Below, piece by piece: positions 36,814 through 49,839 of a stretch of DNA of 64,000 bases. The notes beneath the pieces were generated by a model. It saw only the letters and a program-made list of their open reading frames with translations. It had not been told where the DNA came from and did not search any database. Within the stretch, counting starts at the first letter, position 1, and the number at the start of each line of letters is the position of its first letter. The position numbers and the translations under genes are program-made. The stretch is from Micropruina sonneratiae (GTDB taxonomy: Bacteria; Actinomycetota; Actinomycetes; Propionibacteriales; Propionibacteriaceae): the NCBI RefSeq assembly GCF_025972045.1, contig NZ_JAPDHX010000006.1, positions 62,001 to 126,000 of the forward strand. Direction: 5' to 3'.

Positions 36814-37650
36814 TCAGTAGCGCCGCCCCGAGCCGAGCGGACGCTGCGGGCGTCCGTCGTCGGTGGGGGCGAGACCCCCCTGACAGGTGGGGCAGTAGAA
36901 CATCGTCCGTTCCCTGGTGGGCGGCCCGATCAGCGCGACCCGGACACCCTCGCCACAGCGTCGGCACGGCAGCCCCGAGCGGGCGTGCACCCAGTGCGTC
37001 TCGCCACGCCGGGTGCTGCCGGTGGTGGACTGGACGACGGAGCGCCGGCCCGCCCGCAGCAGCCGGCCGGCTCGTTCGACGAGGGTGGCGAGCTGGCCAC
37101 CGGTCAGTTCGGCGACCGGCGTCCACGGGTTGAGGTGCTGCAGGAACAGCGCCTCCGAGGCGTACAGGGTGCCCAGCCCGGCGAGGTTGCGCTGGTCGAG
37201 CAGCGCGGCGCCGATCGTCGTGCCCGCGGCGGCCAGGTTGGCGCTGGCGAGGTCGGCGTCCCAGTCGGGGCCGAGCAGGTCGGGCCCCAGGTGCCCGACC
37301 AGGGTGTCCTCCAGGGGCGTCGTCACCACGTCGAGCATGCCCAGCCGCTGGCCCAGCGCCGTCCACTGCCGGGTGCTGAGCACGGCCCGGGTCTGGCTGT
37401 TGGGACGCGCGGCGGCGGCATCCTCGACCCGCCACTGGCCCTCCATCCGCAGGTGGGAGTGGATCGTCCAACCTGAGTCGAGGCGGTGCAGCAGGTGCTT
37501 GCCCCGCGCGACCACCTCGATGGTCGTCGCGCCGGTGAAGTCGATGGTCGCCAGGTCGGGCCAGCGCAGGTCGGTGCGGGTCAGTTCTTGGCCGGCGAAG
37601 ACCTGGTCGAGGCGCTGAGCGGTGCGCCAGACGGTGTCACCCTCGGGCAT
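36814..37650 (-). CDS. Fpg/Nei-family DNA glycosylase (Nei2/endonuclease VIII-like)
   Basis: The 278-residue enzyme removes oxidised bases and nicks abasic DNA. The catalytic N-terminal proline is in MPEGDTVWRTAQRLDQVF, with the Glu at position 3. The H2TH region is GTTIGAALLDQRNLAGLGTLYASEALF, with the conserved Asn, and the C-terminal zinc finger has CRRCGEG and YCPTCQG. The PEGDTVW start matches the mycobacterial Nei2 group. It is 9 bp from the lhr gene stop and in the same orientation, so the two repair genes form one unit. Confidence 0.93.
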   Translation of the reverse strand: MPEGDTVWRTAQRLDQVFAGQELTRTDLRWPDLATIDFTGATTIEVVARGKHLLHRLDSGWTIHSHLRMEGQWRVEDAAAARPNSQTRAVLSTRQWTALGQRLGMLDVVTTPLEDTLVGHLGPDLLGPDWDADLASANLAAAGTTIGAALLDQRNLAGLGTLYASEALFLQHLNPWTPVAELTGGQLATLVERAGRLLRAGRRSVVQSTTGSTRRGETHWVHARSGLPCRRCGEGVRVALIGPPTRERTMFYCPTCQGGLAPTDDGRPQRPLGSGRRY

Positions 37651-37659
37651 GGCGGGATC

Positions 37660-42213
<4,554 letters not shown>

Positions 42214-42252
42214 GTCGCGCACAACAATGCCACGCGGCACCGACAGGAATCG

Positions 42253-42766
42253 GTGCCGGGTGCCGCGGCCTACGCTGACTTGGCTGTACTCCCACCCCGA
42301 GCCGGACGCCGGCGCAGCCGCCCTGGCCGCGACCCCGACACCGCCGCGCTGCGCGAACGGCTCGCCCCGCACGTGTTCGGCAACCTGGTGATTCGCCCGG
42401 TGACGCTGGAACTGCTGCGCGACCCGCCCGACGAGCCCGGCCGGACCGTGTGCCTGCGCCGCTACTCGATCGTCGGTGACTGGCGGCGGTTCCTGGCGAT
42501 CTGGCGCCGCAACGTCGCCGTCCGGGAGCGGCACGGCTTCCGCTGCCTGTTCGCCGTTGCCGACGAACCCAAGGATCTATTCACCTGGGCGTTCGACTTC
42601 GTCGGCAGCTGGGCCGACCTCGCCGCGATCCAGCGGCCGTACTATCGCGATCCCGAACGGAAGCTGCTGCGCGGCGTCTTCGACTTCATGGCCGACTACA
42701 GCCTCGATCCGGCCCGCCGGCTCACGCTGGACGGCGGCGCCGGCAAGGCTGAAGAGTCAGCGGCTG
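42253..42766 (+). CDS. NIPSNAP-like hypothetical protein without a normal stop
   Basis: The frame from about GTG 42253 (TTG 42280 is an alternative, no ribosome site clear) reads LRERLAPHVFGNLVIRPVTLELL, then RRYSIVGDWRRFLAIWRRNVAVRERHGF, CLFAVADEPKDLFTWAFDFVGSWADL and YYRDPERKLLRGVFDFMADYSLDPARRL. The repeated pattern with HGF and W-x-FD resembles NIPSNAP-domain proteins. After PARRLTL the frame stays open to 43330, running antisense through the next gene. The +1 frame stops at 42769, which suggests a frameshift near the end or a truncated gene; I mark the recognisable part only. Confidence 0.5.
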
Positions 42767-43266
42767 TAGCTGTACCGGGAGCCGAGCATCCACATCAGCA
42801 CGGCCAGCACCACCGTTGCCGCGAGCTGGATCGGGTACAGCCAGCCGACCGGGAGGCCGGCGGGGGCGCCCAGCACCGCGAACACCGCGCCGAGCAGGGT
42901 GACCACCGGGATCAGCACCCGCAGGATCTGCAACGTCGTGGAGTACCCGCGATCCCGCTTGCCGAGCCGAGCCAGCAGCGCCGTGCACAACGCGAACACG
43001 AAGGCGAGCACGGTCAGTCGCAGCAGCAGGTCGGCGAGCACGTTGATCGCGGCCAGCGGCGAGATCAACAGCACCAATTCGAGCACCAGCGCGGTGATCG
43101 CCAGGTTGCGCGCCCACAGGAACCACTTTCCGGAGTCGATCAGCTGATTCATCCCCATCGCGGCCAGCACCCAGCCGACCAGGTCGAGCGACAGGGTCAG
43201 CGACCCGAGGCGGATCTCGACCAGGACCAGCACCAACCCGAGGGCGGCAAGACGCAGCGGAGGCAT
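42757..43266 (-). CDS. Membrane protein, unknown function
   Basis: Starting at MPPLRLAALGLVLVLVEIR (43266, GGGGG upstream), the 169-residue protein has about five membrane helices and a C-terminal ending LGSRYSYSR. The pattern with WVLAAMGMNQLIDSGKWFLWARN is seen in small actinobacterial membrane proteins without assigned function. It is in opposite orientation to the NIPSNAP-like gene and overlaps its run-on frame. Confidence 0.7.
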   Translation of the reverse strand: MPPLRLAALGLVLVLVEIRLGSLTLSLDLVGWVLAAMGMNQLIDSGKWFLWARNLAITALVLELVLLISPLAAINVLADLLLRLTVLAFVFALCTALLARLGKRDRGYSTTLQILRVLIPVVTLLGAVFAVLGAPAGLPVGWLYPIQLAATVVLAVLMWMLGSRYSYSR

Positions 43267-43288
43267 GCCCCCAGGGTAGCGGCGAGCG

Positions 43289-45205
43289 TCAGCCGCCCTG
43301 GTGCGGCAGGCGTCGCCGCACGTCGGGCTTGACCGACGCTCCTGGCTCAACCGGGCTGACCCACGGACCGTCGGTCGAGGGCAACCTGATGCCGCCCTCG
43401 AGGAACGAGTACCGGCCCTCGAGCACCTGCGCGGCAGTGGCGTCGTCGCTGTCGTCGGTGTTGTCCCACAGCGCGGTGAACAGCGCGCCCACCCGTACCC
43501 GGGCCTGCTCGCAGAACACCTGCGCCAGTTCGACGCCCTCGGGGTGCCCGGCCCGCTCGGTCTGCGCCCGAAGGCAGGCTGCGGTCATCGCGAACAGGTC
43601 GGCGCCGATGTCGACCACCCTGCCCAGGAAGGCCTGCTTGCGCTCCATCGCACCTTGCCAACGACCCATTCCGTAGAAGATGGAGCGGGCCAGCTTGCGG
43701 GTGGTGCGCTCCACCCAGCGCAGTTGCGCCGCCAGCGGGCCGTACTCGCCGAACGAGTTCGGCACCATGCCCTTGCCGGCCACGAGGGTGGGCAGCCAGG
43801 CGGCGTAGAAGGCGCCGGCCTTCGCCACCGCTCGGATCTTGTCCTCGCGGGACGCCTCGGGGTCGATGATGTCACCGGCCACGGCCAGGTGGGCGTCCAC
43901 CGCCTCGCGGGCGATCAGCAGGTGCATGATCTCGGTCGAGCCTTCGAAGATGCGCATGATCCGCAGGTCGCGCAGCACCTGTTCGGCCTCGATGCCGCGC
44001 TCGCCCCGCGCGCGTTGCGAGTCGGCGGTCTCGAAGCCCCGACCGCCCCTGATCTGGACCAGTTCGTCGGCTATCGTCCACGCCTTCTCGGACGCCCACA
44101 GCTTCAGCAGCGCCGCCTCGATCCTGATGTCGTTCGATTCGTCGTCGGCGAGCAGGCAGCACAGGTCGAGCATCGCCTCCATCGCGTAGGTGGTGGCTGC
44201 AATGTAGCTGATCTTGGTCGACAGGGCTTCGTGCCGGCCCACCGGTCGCCCCCACTGCACCCGTTGCGCGGACCAGCCGCGGGCCACGTTGAGGCACCAC
44301 TTGGCCGAGGTGACGCACATCGCCGGCAGCGAGAGGCGTCCGGTGTTGAGGGTGGTCAGGGCGATCTTCAGTCCGCGGCCCTCACCGCCGAGCACGTTGG
44401 CCTCGGGGACGAACACGTCGTCGAAGCGGGTGACCGAGTTCTCGATGCCGCGCAGCCCCATGAAGGCGTTGCGGCTTTCGACGGTGATGCCGGGCGAGTC
44501 GGCCTCGACCACGAAGGCGGTGACGCCGCCGCGGCGGTCCGCCGACTTCGGCACCCGGGCCATCACCACCAGCAGGGTGGCGATGGGGCCGTTGGTGGCC
44601 CACAGCTTCACGCCGTTGAGCAGGTAGCCGCCCTCGACGGGTCGGGCTTCGCAGGCGAGCCGGGCCGGGTCGGAGCCCACATCGGGTTCGGTCAGCAGGA
44701 AGGCGGACACCTCGCCGCCGGCCACACGGGGCAGGTACTGCCGCTTCTGCTCGTCGGTGCCGAACATCTTCACCGGTTGCGGGACGCCGATCGATTGGTG
44801 CGCGCTCAGCAGGGTGCCGATCGAGGCGTGCGCCGAACCGGCGAGGGTGAGCGCCTTGCAGTAGTAGAGATGGGACAGCCCGACCCCGCCGTAGCTGGTG
44901 GGCAGCTTCATGCCGAACGCCCCGAGCTCGGCCAACCCGGCGAACACGTCGTCGGGGATCGAGGCGTCGCGTTCGATCTGCGCGCCGTCGATGGACTCGA
45001 CGAAGGGCCGCAGCCGCTCCAGGTACGCCTCGCCCCTGGCCACCTGCTCGGCGTCGTTGGCCGGCCACGGATCGACCAGATCGAGCCGCAGCCGGCCCAG
45101 GAACAACTCCTTGCCGAAGCTCGGTTTGGTCCACTCCGCCTCTCGCGCGGCCTCGGCGACTTTCCGGGCCTCACGTTCGGTCGGCCCGCTCTGACTGGGG
45201 GACAT
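43289..45205 (-). CDS. Acyl-CoA dehydrogenase, long (VLCAD/ACAD9-like) type
   Basis: Start 45205 follows AGGAGG at good spacing (an ATG 6 bp upstream is less likely). The 638-residue flavoprotein has the FAD/substrate motifs FLLTEPDVGSDPARL, LWATNGPIATLLVVMARVP, FDDVFVPEANVLG and GRLSLPAMCVTSAKWCL, QIRGGRGFETADS, and the catalytic-Glu region LRIMRIFEGSTEIMHLLIAREAVD. A C-terminal domain of about 180 residues makes it longer than short-chain enzymes. It should take electrons from an acyl-CoA substrate; chain length is not clear. No beta-oxidation partner is adjacent. Confidence 0.93.
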   Translation of the reverse strand: MSPSQSGPTEREARKVAEAAREAEWTKPSFGKELFLGRLRLDLVDPWPANDAEQVARGEAYLERLRPFVESIDGAQIERDASIPDDVFAGLAELGAFGMKLPTSYGGVGLSHLYYCKALTLAGSAHASIGTLLSAHQSIGVPQPVKMFGTDEQKRQYLPRVAGGEVSAFLLTEPDVGSDPARLACEARPVEGGYLLNGVKLWATNGPIATLLVVMARVPKSADRRGGVTAFVVEADSPGITVESRNAFMGLRGIENSVTRFDDVFVPEANVLGGEGRGLKIALTTLNTGRLSLPAMCVTSAKWCLNVARGWSAQRVQWGRPVGRHEALSTKISYIAATTYAMEAMLDLCCLLADDESNDIRIEAALLKLWASEKAWTIADELVQIRGGRGFETADSQRARGERGIEAEQVLRDLRIMRIFEGSTEIMHLLIAREAVDAHLAVAGDIIDPEASREDKIRAVAKAGAFYAAWLPTLVAGKGMVPNSFGEYGPLAAQLRWVERTTRKLARSIFYGMGRWQGAMERKQAFLGRVVDIGADLFAMTAACLRAQTERAGHPEGVELAQVFCEQARVRVGALFTALWDNTDDSDDATAAQVLEGRYSFLEGGIRLPSTDGPWVSPVEPGASVKPDVRRRLPHQGG

Positions 45206-45243
45206 GCGCACCTCCTCGTGCCTGTGCGCCTACGGTAGTTCAC

Positions 45244-46056
45244 ATGGCCGACACCGAGACCCTGTCGATCCGAGCCGACGCCCCCGGACGCCTCCCGCCG
45301 GCCGCGCCCACGACGCTGCAGAGCATCCAGTTGCCCCTGGGCGTCATCGTCAACGCCGACCCGGAGTTCTCCACCGAGCCGGCGCACGCCACCCAGCGGG
45401 CCTGGATGAGCGCCGGTGAGCTCGACGGTCCCACCGACCTGTGGTGGCAGCTGGCGCGGCAGTTCCCCGAGTCCGGGCTGTGGCCGCTGGTGGCCCACAG
45501 CCTCGACGACCCGCACACGCGTCAACGGCCCTGGAGCGACGGTGAACTCTCCGACCCGACCGAGCCGGGCCGCAGCGCCGAGGAGTTCTTCGCCGCCACC
45601 CTCGCCGGCCACGAGGAGGTCGACCTCGACGGTTCGTGGCGCTACCCGCAGGGCTTCCCCGGCCTGGCCGAGCGGCTGCGGGCGGACGCCGACACCGTGA
45701 CCCTGCCGCGCGTAGGCCTGCCTTCGGGGTCGATCCTGCTGGTGCCGACGACGCGCCCGGCCGACGTCCTGTCCCGGCTGGGCTGGCTGGGCGCCACCAA
45801 CGTGCACCAGTCCGGCGACCTGACGGTGGTGCTGCGGTCATGGGAGGACCGGTTCGGCACGGTGCCGGTGGTGGTCGGCTTCGACACCCTGGCGACGCTC
45901 AGCGAGGCGGTGCCGTCCTCGGGCGAGCAGCTCGACCGGCTGGTCGCCGAGCACTACGCGTTCTGTCCCGACAACATCGACCAGGGCATCGACGACCTCG
46001 CCCAGTACGGCGCCGAGGTGGCCGGCAAGGCGATCTGGAACTTCTGGTGGGACTAG
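45244..46056 (+). CDS. DUF4253 protein
   Basis: The 270-residue cytoplasmic protein ends with the DUF4253 signature: VLRSWEDRFGTVPVVVGFDTL, LVAEHYAFCPDNIDQGIDDLAQYG and the terminal GKAIWNFWWD. The N-terminal part is variable. DUF4253 proteins have no known function. The gene is divergent from the acyl-CoA dehydrogenase. Confidence 0.85.
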   Translation: MADTETLSIRADAPGRLPPAAPTTLQSIQLPLGVIVNADPEFSTEPAHATQRAWMSAGELDGPTDLWWQLARQFPESGLWPLVAHSLDDPHTRQRPWSDGELSDPTEPGRSAEEFFAATLAGHEEVDLDGSWRYPQGFPGLAERLRADADTVTLPRVGLPSGSILLVPTTRPADVLSRLGWLGATNVHQSGDLTVVLRSWEDRFGTVPVVVGFDTLATLSEAVPSSGEQLDRLVAEHYAFCPDNIDQGIDDLAQYGAEVAGKAIWNFWWD

Positions 46057-46078
46057 CGACAGGCGGCCCGACGCCGGC

Positions 46079-47239
46079 TCACTCAGGGCTGTAGCGGTAC
46101 ACCTGGTCACCGGCGATGAAGACCCGCAGGGCCCGCTGCATCACGTCCAGCGGGTCGCCCGACCACAGCACGACGTCGCCGAGCTTGCCGGGTTCCAGCG
46201 AGCCGACCTGGTCGTGCACGCCGAGCACCGTGGCCGGGTTGATCGTCAGCGCCCGCAGCGCCACCTCGCGGTCGAGGCCCTCCTTGACCGCCAGGGTTGC
46301 CTGGTGCACCAGGAAGTTGATCGGCACCACCGGGTGGTCGGTGATGATCGAGATCTCCACCCCGGCCGCTGCCAGCCGGCCCGGGTTGGCCAGTGACCTG
46401 TTGCGCAGCTCCACCTTCGAGCGCGACGTGAACAACGGACCGATGAGCACCGGGATGCCCCGCGCCGCGATCAGGTCCGCGATCAGGTGGGCCTCGGTGC
46501 CGTGGTCGATGACCAGCCGGTAGCCGAACTCGTCCGCCACCCGTAGTGCCGTGGCGATGTCGTCGGCGCGGTGACAGTGCTGCCGCCACGGCAGTTCGCC
46601 CTCGAGCACCGCCGCCAGGGACTCGAGTTTCAGGTCGCGGCCGTCGAAGTCGGCGCCGCCCGCGGCCCGCTTGCGGCGGTAGTTCTCGGCGTCCACGAAC
46701 GCCTTGCGCAGCACTGCGGCGGTGCCCAGCCGGGTCGAGGGCATCGTCTTCTGCTCGCCGTAAACCCGCTTGGGGTTCTCGCCGAGGGCCGACTTCACCC
46801 CGGCCGGCGAGCGCAGCACCATCTCGTCGACGGTGCGGCCGTGGGTGTGCACGGCGACGCACAACCCGCCGACCACGTTGGCCGATCCCGGGTTGACACC
46901 GACGGTGGTGACCCCGCCGGCGAGGGCGTCGGCGAAGCCCAAGTCGGCGGGGTTGATGGCGTCCAGCGCCCGGACCTGCGCGGTCACCGGATCGGTCTTC
47001 TCGTTGGTGTCCTGCCCGGCCCAGCCCTCGGCCGCCTCGTCGACGCCGAGGTGGGTGTGGGCGTCCAGGAAGCCGGGCAGCACCCACTGGCCGGACGCGT
47101 CGATCACCTCGGCGCCGCGCGGCACCTTCGCCTTCGGGCCGAGCGCGGCGATCCGGCCGTCGGTGATGACGACGGTGCCGTCGAACGGCTCGCCGGTTAC
47201 TCCGACGACATGACCTGCAGTGATCGCGATGGTTGCCAT
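46079..47239 (-). CDS. Amidohydrolase-family protein (imidazolonepropionase-like)
   Basis: The 386-residue protein has the metal-dependent hydrolase layout: an N-terminal small beta domain (MATIAITAGHVVGVTGEPFDG), the first metal site LPGFLDAHTHLGVDE, a second-site region IDHGTEAHLIADLIAARGIPVLIGPLF and the late ITDHPVVPINFL with its Asp, and the closing LGVHDQVGSLEPGKLGDVVLWSGDPL motif. Substrate class (imidazolone, dipeptide or xenobiotic) is not clear. It overlaps the preceding oxidoreductase gene by 43 bp and is the last gene of a three-gene operon. Confidence 0.88.
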   Translation of the reverse strand: MATIAITAGHVVGVTGEPFDGTVVITDGRIAALGPKAKVPRGAEVIDASGQWVLPGFLDAHTHLGVDEAAEGWAGQDTNEKTDPVTAQVRALDAINPADLGFADALAGGVTTVGVNPGSANVVGGLCVAVHTHGRTVDEMVLRSPAGVKSALGENPKRVYGEQKTMPSTRLGTAAVLRKAFVDAENYRRKRAAGGADFDGRDLKLESLAAVLEGELPWRQHCHRADDIATALRVADEFGYRLVIDHGTEAHLIADLIAARGIPVLIGPLFTSRSKVELRNRSLANPGRLAAAGVEISIITDHPVVPINFLVHQATLAVKEGLDREVALRALTINPATVLGVHDQVGSLEPGKLGDVVLWSGDPLDVMQRALRVFIAGDQVYRYSPE

Positions 47240-48408
47240 GCCGCCACCCTGCCATCGGAGACCGGCCCGAGCAGCCACTCCGCCGCTGTCCGGACGCCGA
47301 TCCGGCGCGACGGCATGTACCAGTGGAAGAAGAGCCAGCGAGCCAGCCAGGCGGCCCACCCCGTCAACTGGACGCCGTAGAGCTCGGCGGCGCCGCGTCC
47401 GACACCGAAGCCCGCGCCGTGGCCGAGGCCGGGGAACCGGAACGGCCGCAGGCGCCAGCCGAGCAGGTGCCGCACGAGGTTGGCGCCGATGTGGGTGCCG
47501 TGGTGGATTGCCCACAACGCGTTGGCCGGGCAGGCGCCCTCACCGCCGGGCTGCGGCACGGCCGCCACGTCGCCACCGGCCCAGATCCGGGGTGCGACAC
47601 GCAGGAAGAGGTCGGTGATCAGCCGTCCGCCCCCGTCGAGGCCCTGATCGACCAGCCCGGGCAGGGCGACCGGGGTCTGGCCGATGGTGCTGATCACCGT
47701 CCGAGTGGCGATCGGCCCGTGCGGGTCGAGCCAGCCACCGTCGGGGCTGACCTCGGCGAGCCGGCTGTCCGGCAGGAACTCGACCCCGGCGCTCCTCGCC
47801 TGCGCGACGGCGTAGTCGGCCACCCGGTCGAAGCGGGGCCGCAGCATCGGCAGCGGACGCGTGCCCGGGTGCGCCAGCTTCACCCGCAGCCGCGGGTGCC
47901 GCTGCGCGATCGCCGTCGCGGCCTCGAGCCCGGTGAAGCCGGCGCCGGCCACCAGCACCGTCTCGCCGGCGGCCAGGGTGCCCAGGTGCGTCCGCAGGGC
48001 GGCCAGTCCGTCGGGATCCTTCAGCGACCAGCCGTGCTCGGCCAGGCCCGGCACCCGCTCGGTGGCGTCGAAGCTGCCCACCCCGACCACCAGCTGGTCG
48101 TAGCCCACCTGGGTTGTGCCGGACGCCGTCGCGACGCTCACCGTCCGGGCACCGACGTCGACGGCACTCACCCGGCCGTGCACCAGCCGGACGCCGGGCA
48201 GCAGCTGCGTCAGCGGCACCCGGGCGTGTTCGGGGCGGACGTGTCCGGTGATCACCTCGGCCGTCCAGCCGTGGAAGGAGTGCTCCGGCGTCGCCGACAC
48301 CAGGGTGACCCGGACGCCCTCGAGCAGCCCGGCCCGGATCGCCCGGGAGACGGTCCGGGCCGCCCACACCCCGGTGTAGCCCCCGCCCAGGACGACGATC
48401 TCGGTCAT
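47197..48408 (-). CDS. FAD-dependent pyridine nucleotide-disulfide-type oxidoreductase (NDH-2-like)
   Basis: The 403-residue product starts with an FAD-binding GGGYTGVWAAR motif, has VAGAGFTGLEAATAIAQRHP as the NAD-binding dinucleotide fold, and RIWAGGDVAAVPQP as the second FAD motif. This is the type II NADH dehydrogenase fold; a membrane-associating C-terminus (WAAWLARWLFFHWYMPSRR) is consistent with quinone reduction. It is coupled to the amidohydrolase and separated by one base from the acyl-ACP-reductase-like gene. Confidence 0.88.
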   Translation of the reverse strand: MTEIVVLGGGYTGVWAARTVSRAIRAGLLEGVRVTLVSATPEHSFHGWTAEVITGHVRPEHARVPLTQLLPGVRLVHGRVSAVDVGARTVSVATASGTTQVGYDQLVVGVGSFDATERVPGLAEHGWSLKDPDGLAALRTHLGTLAAGETVLVAGAGFTGLEAATAIAQRHPRLRVKLAHPGTRPLPMLRPRFDRVADYAVAQARSAGVEFLPDSRLAEVSPDGGWLDPHGPIATRTVISTIGQTPVALPGLVDQGLDGGGRLITDLFLRVAPRIWAGGDVAAVPQPGGEGACPANALWAIHHGTHIGANLVRHLLGWRLRPFRFPGLGHGAGFGVGRGAAELYGVQLTGWAAWLARWLFFHWYMPSRRIGVRTAAEWLLGPVSDGRVAAWQPSRSLQVMSSE

Positions 48409-48409
48409 C

Positions 48410-49504
48410 TCAGGCGGCCAGGGTGAGCGGGGCCGGTTCGGGCCAGCTGGTCGCCCGGCCGAACGACAGCGGGTCGGCCAGCGTGAAGCCCAGGGACGCG
48501 AACCGCCGGGCGGCGTCCCGCATCCGGAGGGCATGTTCGACGTCGGCCTCGCCGAGGGCGTGCGCGTCGTGCCCGTCGAACGCCATCAACATGGTCTCGC
48601 ACAGGCACGCGTAGGCCAGCCCACGGGGCAGGCCGATGTCGCCGCGGAGGTCGATGCCGGGAACGGCGGCCACCCCGCCGTCGATCACGGTCACGTCGGG
48701 ACGCTGCACGAGCAGGGCCGCGTCGGTGTTGCGGGGCTGGGTGTCGTCCAGGACGACCGCGCCGCGCTTGAACTGGGCCGAACCGAGCAGGGCGTCGGCG
48801 GCCGAGGTGAGGACCAGCACCAGGTCGGCCTCGCGCACAGCGTCCAGCGAGGTCGAGGTGTGCACCTCGACCCCGGTACCGCGGGCGGCGACGTCCATCG
48901 CCAGGTTCTGCAGCCGGCGCTCGCCGCGGGCGATCAGGGTGAGCCGCGTGCCGAGCGGTTCGTCGGCGAGCAGCCGCACCACGCACGAGCCGACACTGCC
49001 GGTGGCGCCGACGATCGCGACGTGCCCGCCCGGTGCCGCCGGCAGCAGCCGGCGCAGACCCTCGACGGTCAGGTGGGCCGTGAACGCGTTGCCGGTGGTC
49101 ATCGTGAGCCCCGGGCGCGGCCGCAGCAGCCGGCCGCCACCGGTCACCGGCGCGGTGAGGGCGCCCAGCCCGACCACCTCGGCGCCGAGACGTTCGGCCT
49201 TGTCGACGGCTTGTTCGACCTTGCTTATGACCCAGCGGCGGTCCTCGGTGAGCAGTTGGCTGGCGCCGACCGGGACGACGATCACCCAGCCGGCGGGCCG
49301 CCCGTCGGCAACGTCGCGGCGGTGCACGGTCGCCAGCGGCACGGGCGGCACGGGCAGGGTCTTCAGCCCCCAGTCCCAGGCTGCGGCCGGCATGCGACCC
49401 AGCGGACGCCACACCCGCGCCATGTCTGAGGCGACGTCGGCGCGCGGATGAACGAGGAAGGCGAATCGCTTCGCGGCGGCGGCGGCGGCGGTCGGGTCGC
49501 TCAC
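48410..49504 (-). CDS. Long-chain acyl-ACP-reductase-like / SDR-like oxidoreductase
   Basis: GTG 49504 follows AGGAGCC. The 364-residue protein has a dinucleotide fold VAIVGATGSVGSCVVRLLADEPL and LTLIARGERRLQNLAM (about residues 160-200), TMTTGNAFTAHLTVEGL before it, DTQPRNTDA, and a late segment YACLCETMLMAFDGHDAHAL. This order matches cyanobacterial acyl-ACP reductase (AAR), which makes fatty aldehyde, with the candidate catalytic Cys in YACLCE. Actinobacteria are not known for AAR, so a related dehydrogenase is the main alternative. The gene heads a three-gene operon. Confidence 0.6.
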   Translation of the reverse strand: MSDPTAAAAAAKRFAFLVHPRADVASDMARVWRPLGRMPAAAWDWGLKTLPVPPVPLATVHRRDVADGRPAGWVIVVPVGASQLLTEDRRWVISKVEQAVDKAERLGAEVVGLGALTAPVTGGGRLLRPRPGLTMTTGNAFTAHLTVEGLRRLLPAAPGGHVAIVGATGSVGSCVVRLLADEPLGTRLTLIARGERRLQNLAMDVAARGTGVEVHTSTSLDAVREADLVLVLTSAADALLGSAQFKRGAVVLDDTQPRNTDAALLVQRPDVTVIDGGVAAVPGIDLRGDIGLPRGLAYACLCETMLMAFDGHDAHALGEADVEHALRMRDAARRFASLGFTLADPLSFGRATSWPEPAPLTLAA

Positions 49505-49520
49505 GGCGGCTCCTGTCTCG

Positions 49521-49540
49521 AATGCACGGTGTTGTGCATT
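49521..49540 (-). promoter_or_regulatory. Perfect inverted repeat upstream of the acyl-ACP-reductase-like operon
   Basis: AATGCAC (49521-49527), six bases, GTGCATT (49534-49540) form a perfect inverted repeat 17 bp upstream of the gene start. It has the size of a TetR/MarR-type operator. The regulator is not adjacent. Confidence 0.6.
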
Positions 49541-49572
49541 GAGTGCCCCGGCGGGCGCGGTTGATACCGCTG

Positions 49573-49839
49573 TCAGGTGCTGAGCGTCACCAGGTAGGTG
49601 TGTTCGCCATCGCGTGCGATCACCATGCCTGCCTCTTCCGGGTCACCGTCGCCGTCGATCTCACGGATGGCCATGACCCGACCGGTCACGGTGCGGACGA
49701 CGTTCTCGGGTAGGTGGTGTGTCTCCCAGAGGTGGCCGTCGCCGTTTGCGCGGAGGTCCCAGGTGACCACCTGGTCCACGACGTACTGAGGTCCGCAGCA
49801 TTCGTGTTCCCAGCCGCCGACGAACACCTCGATCGTCAT
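49573..49839 (-). CDS. DUF6578-like short protein
   Basis: The 88-residue protein begins MTIEVFVGGWEHECCGPQY and has VDQVVTWDLRANGDGHLWETHH; the paired cysteines in HECCG may bind a metal. Close relatives occur in actinobacteria as DUF6578. The stop of the AI-2E transporter gene overlaps its start by 4 bp. Function is unknown. Confidence 0.65.
   Translation of the reverse strand: MTIEVFVGGWEHECCGPQYVVDQVVTWDLRANGDGHLWETHHLPENVVRTVTGRVMAIREIDGDGDPEEAGMVIARDGEHTYLVTLST

Noticed and set aside
47197-47239. 43-bp overlap of two genes as an annotation error
   Set aside because: Both frames keep strong family motifs up to their ends; the overlap is accepted as real, although the amidohydrolase could start later.
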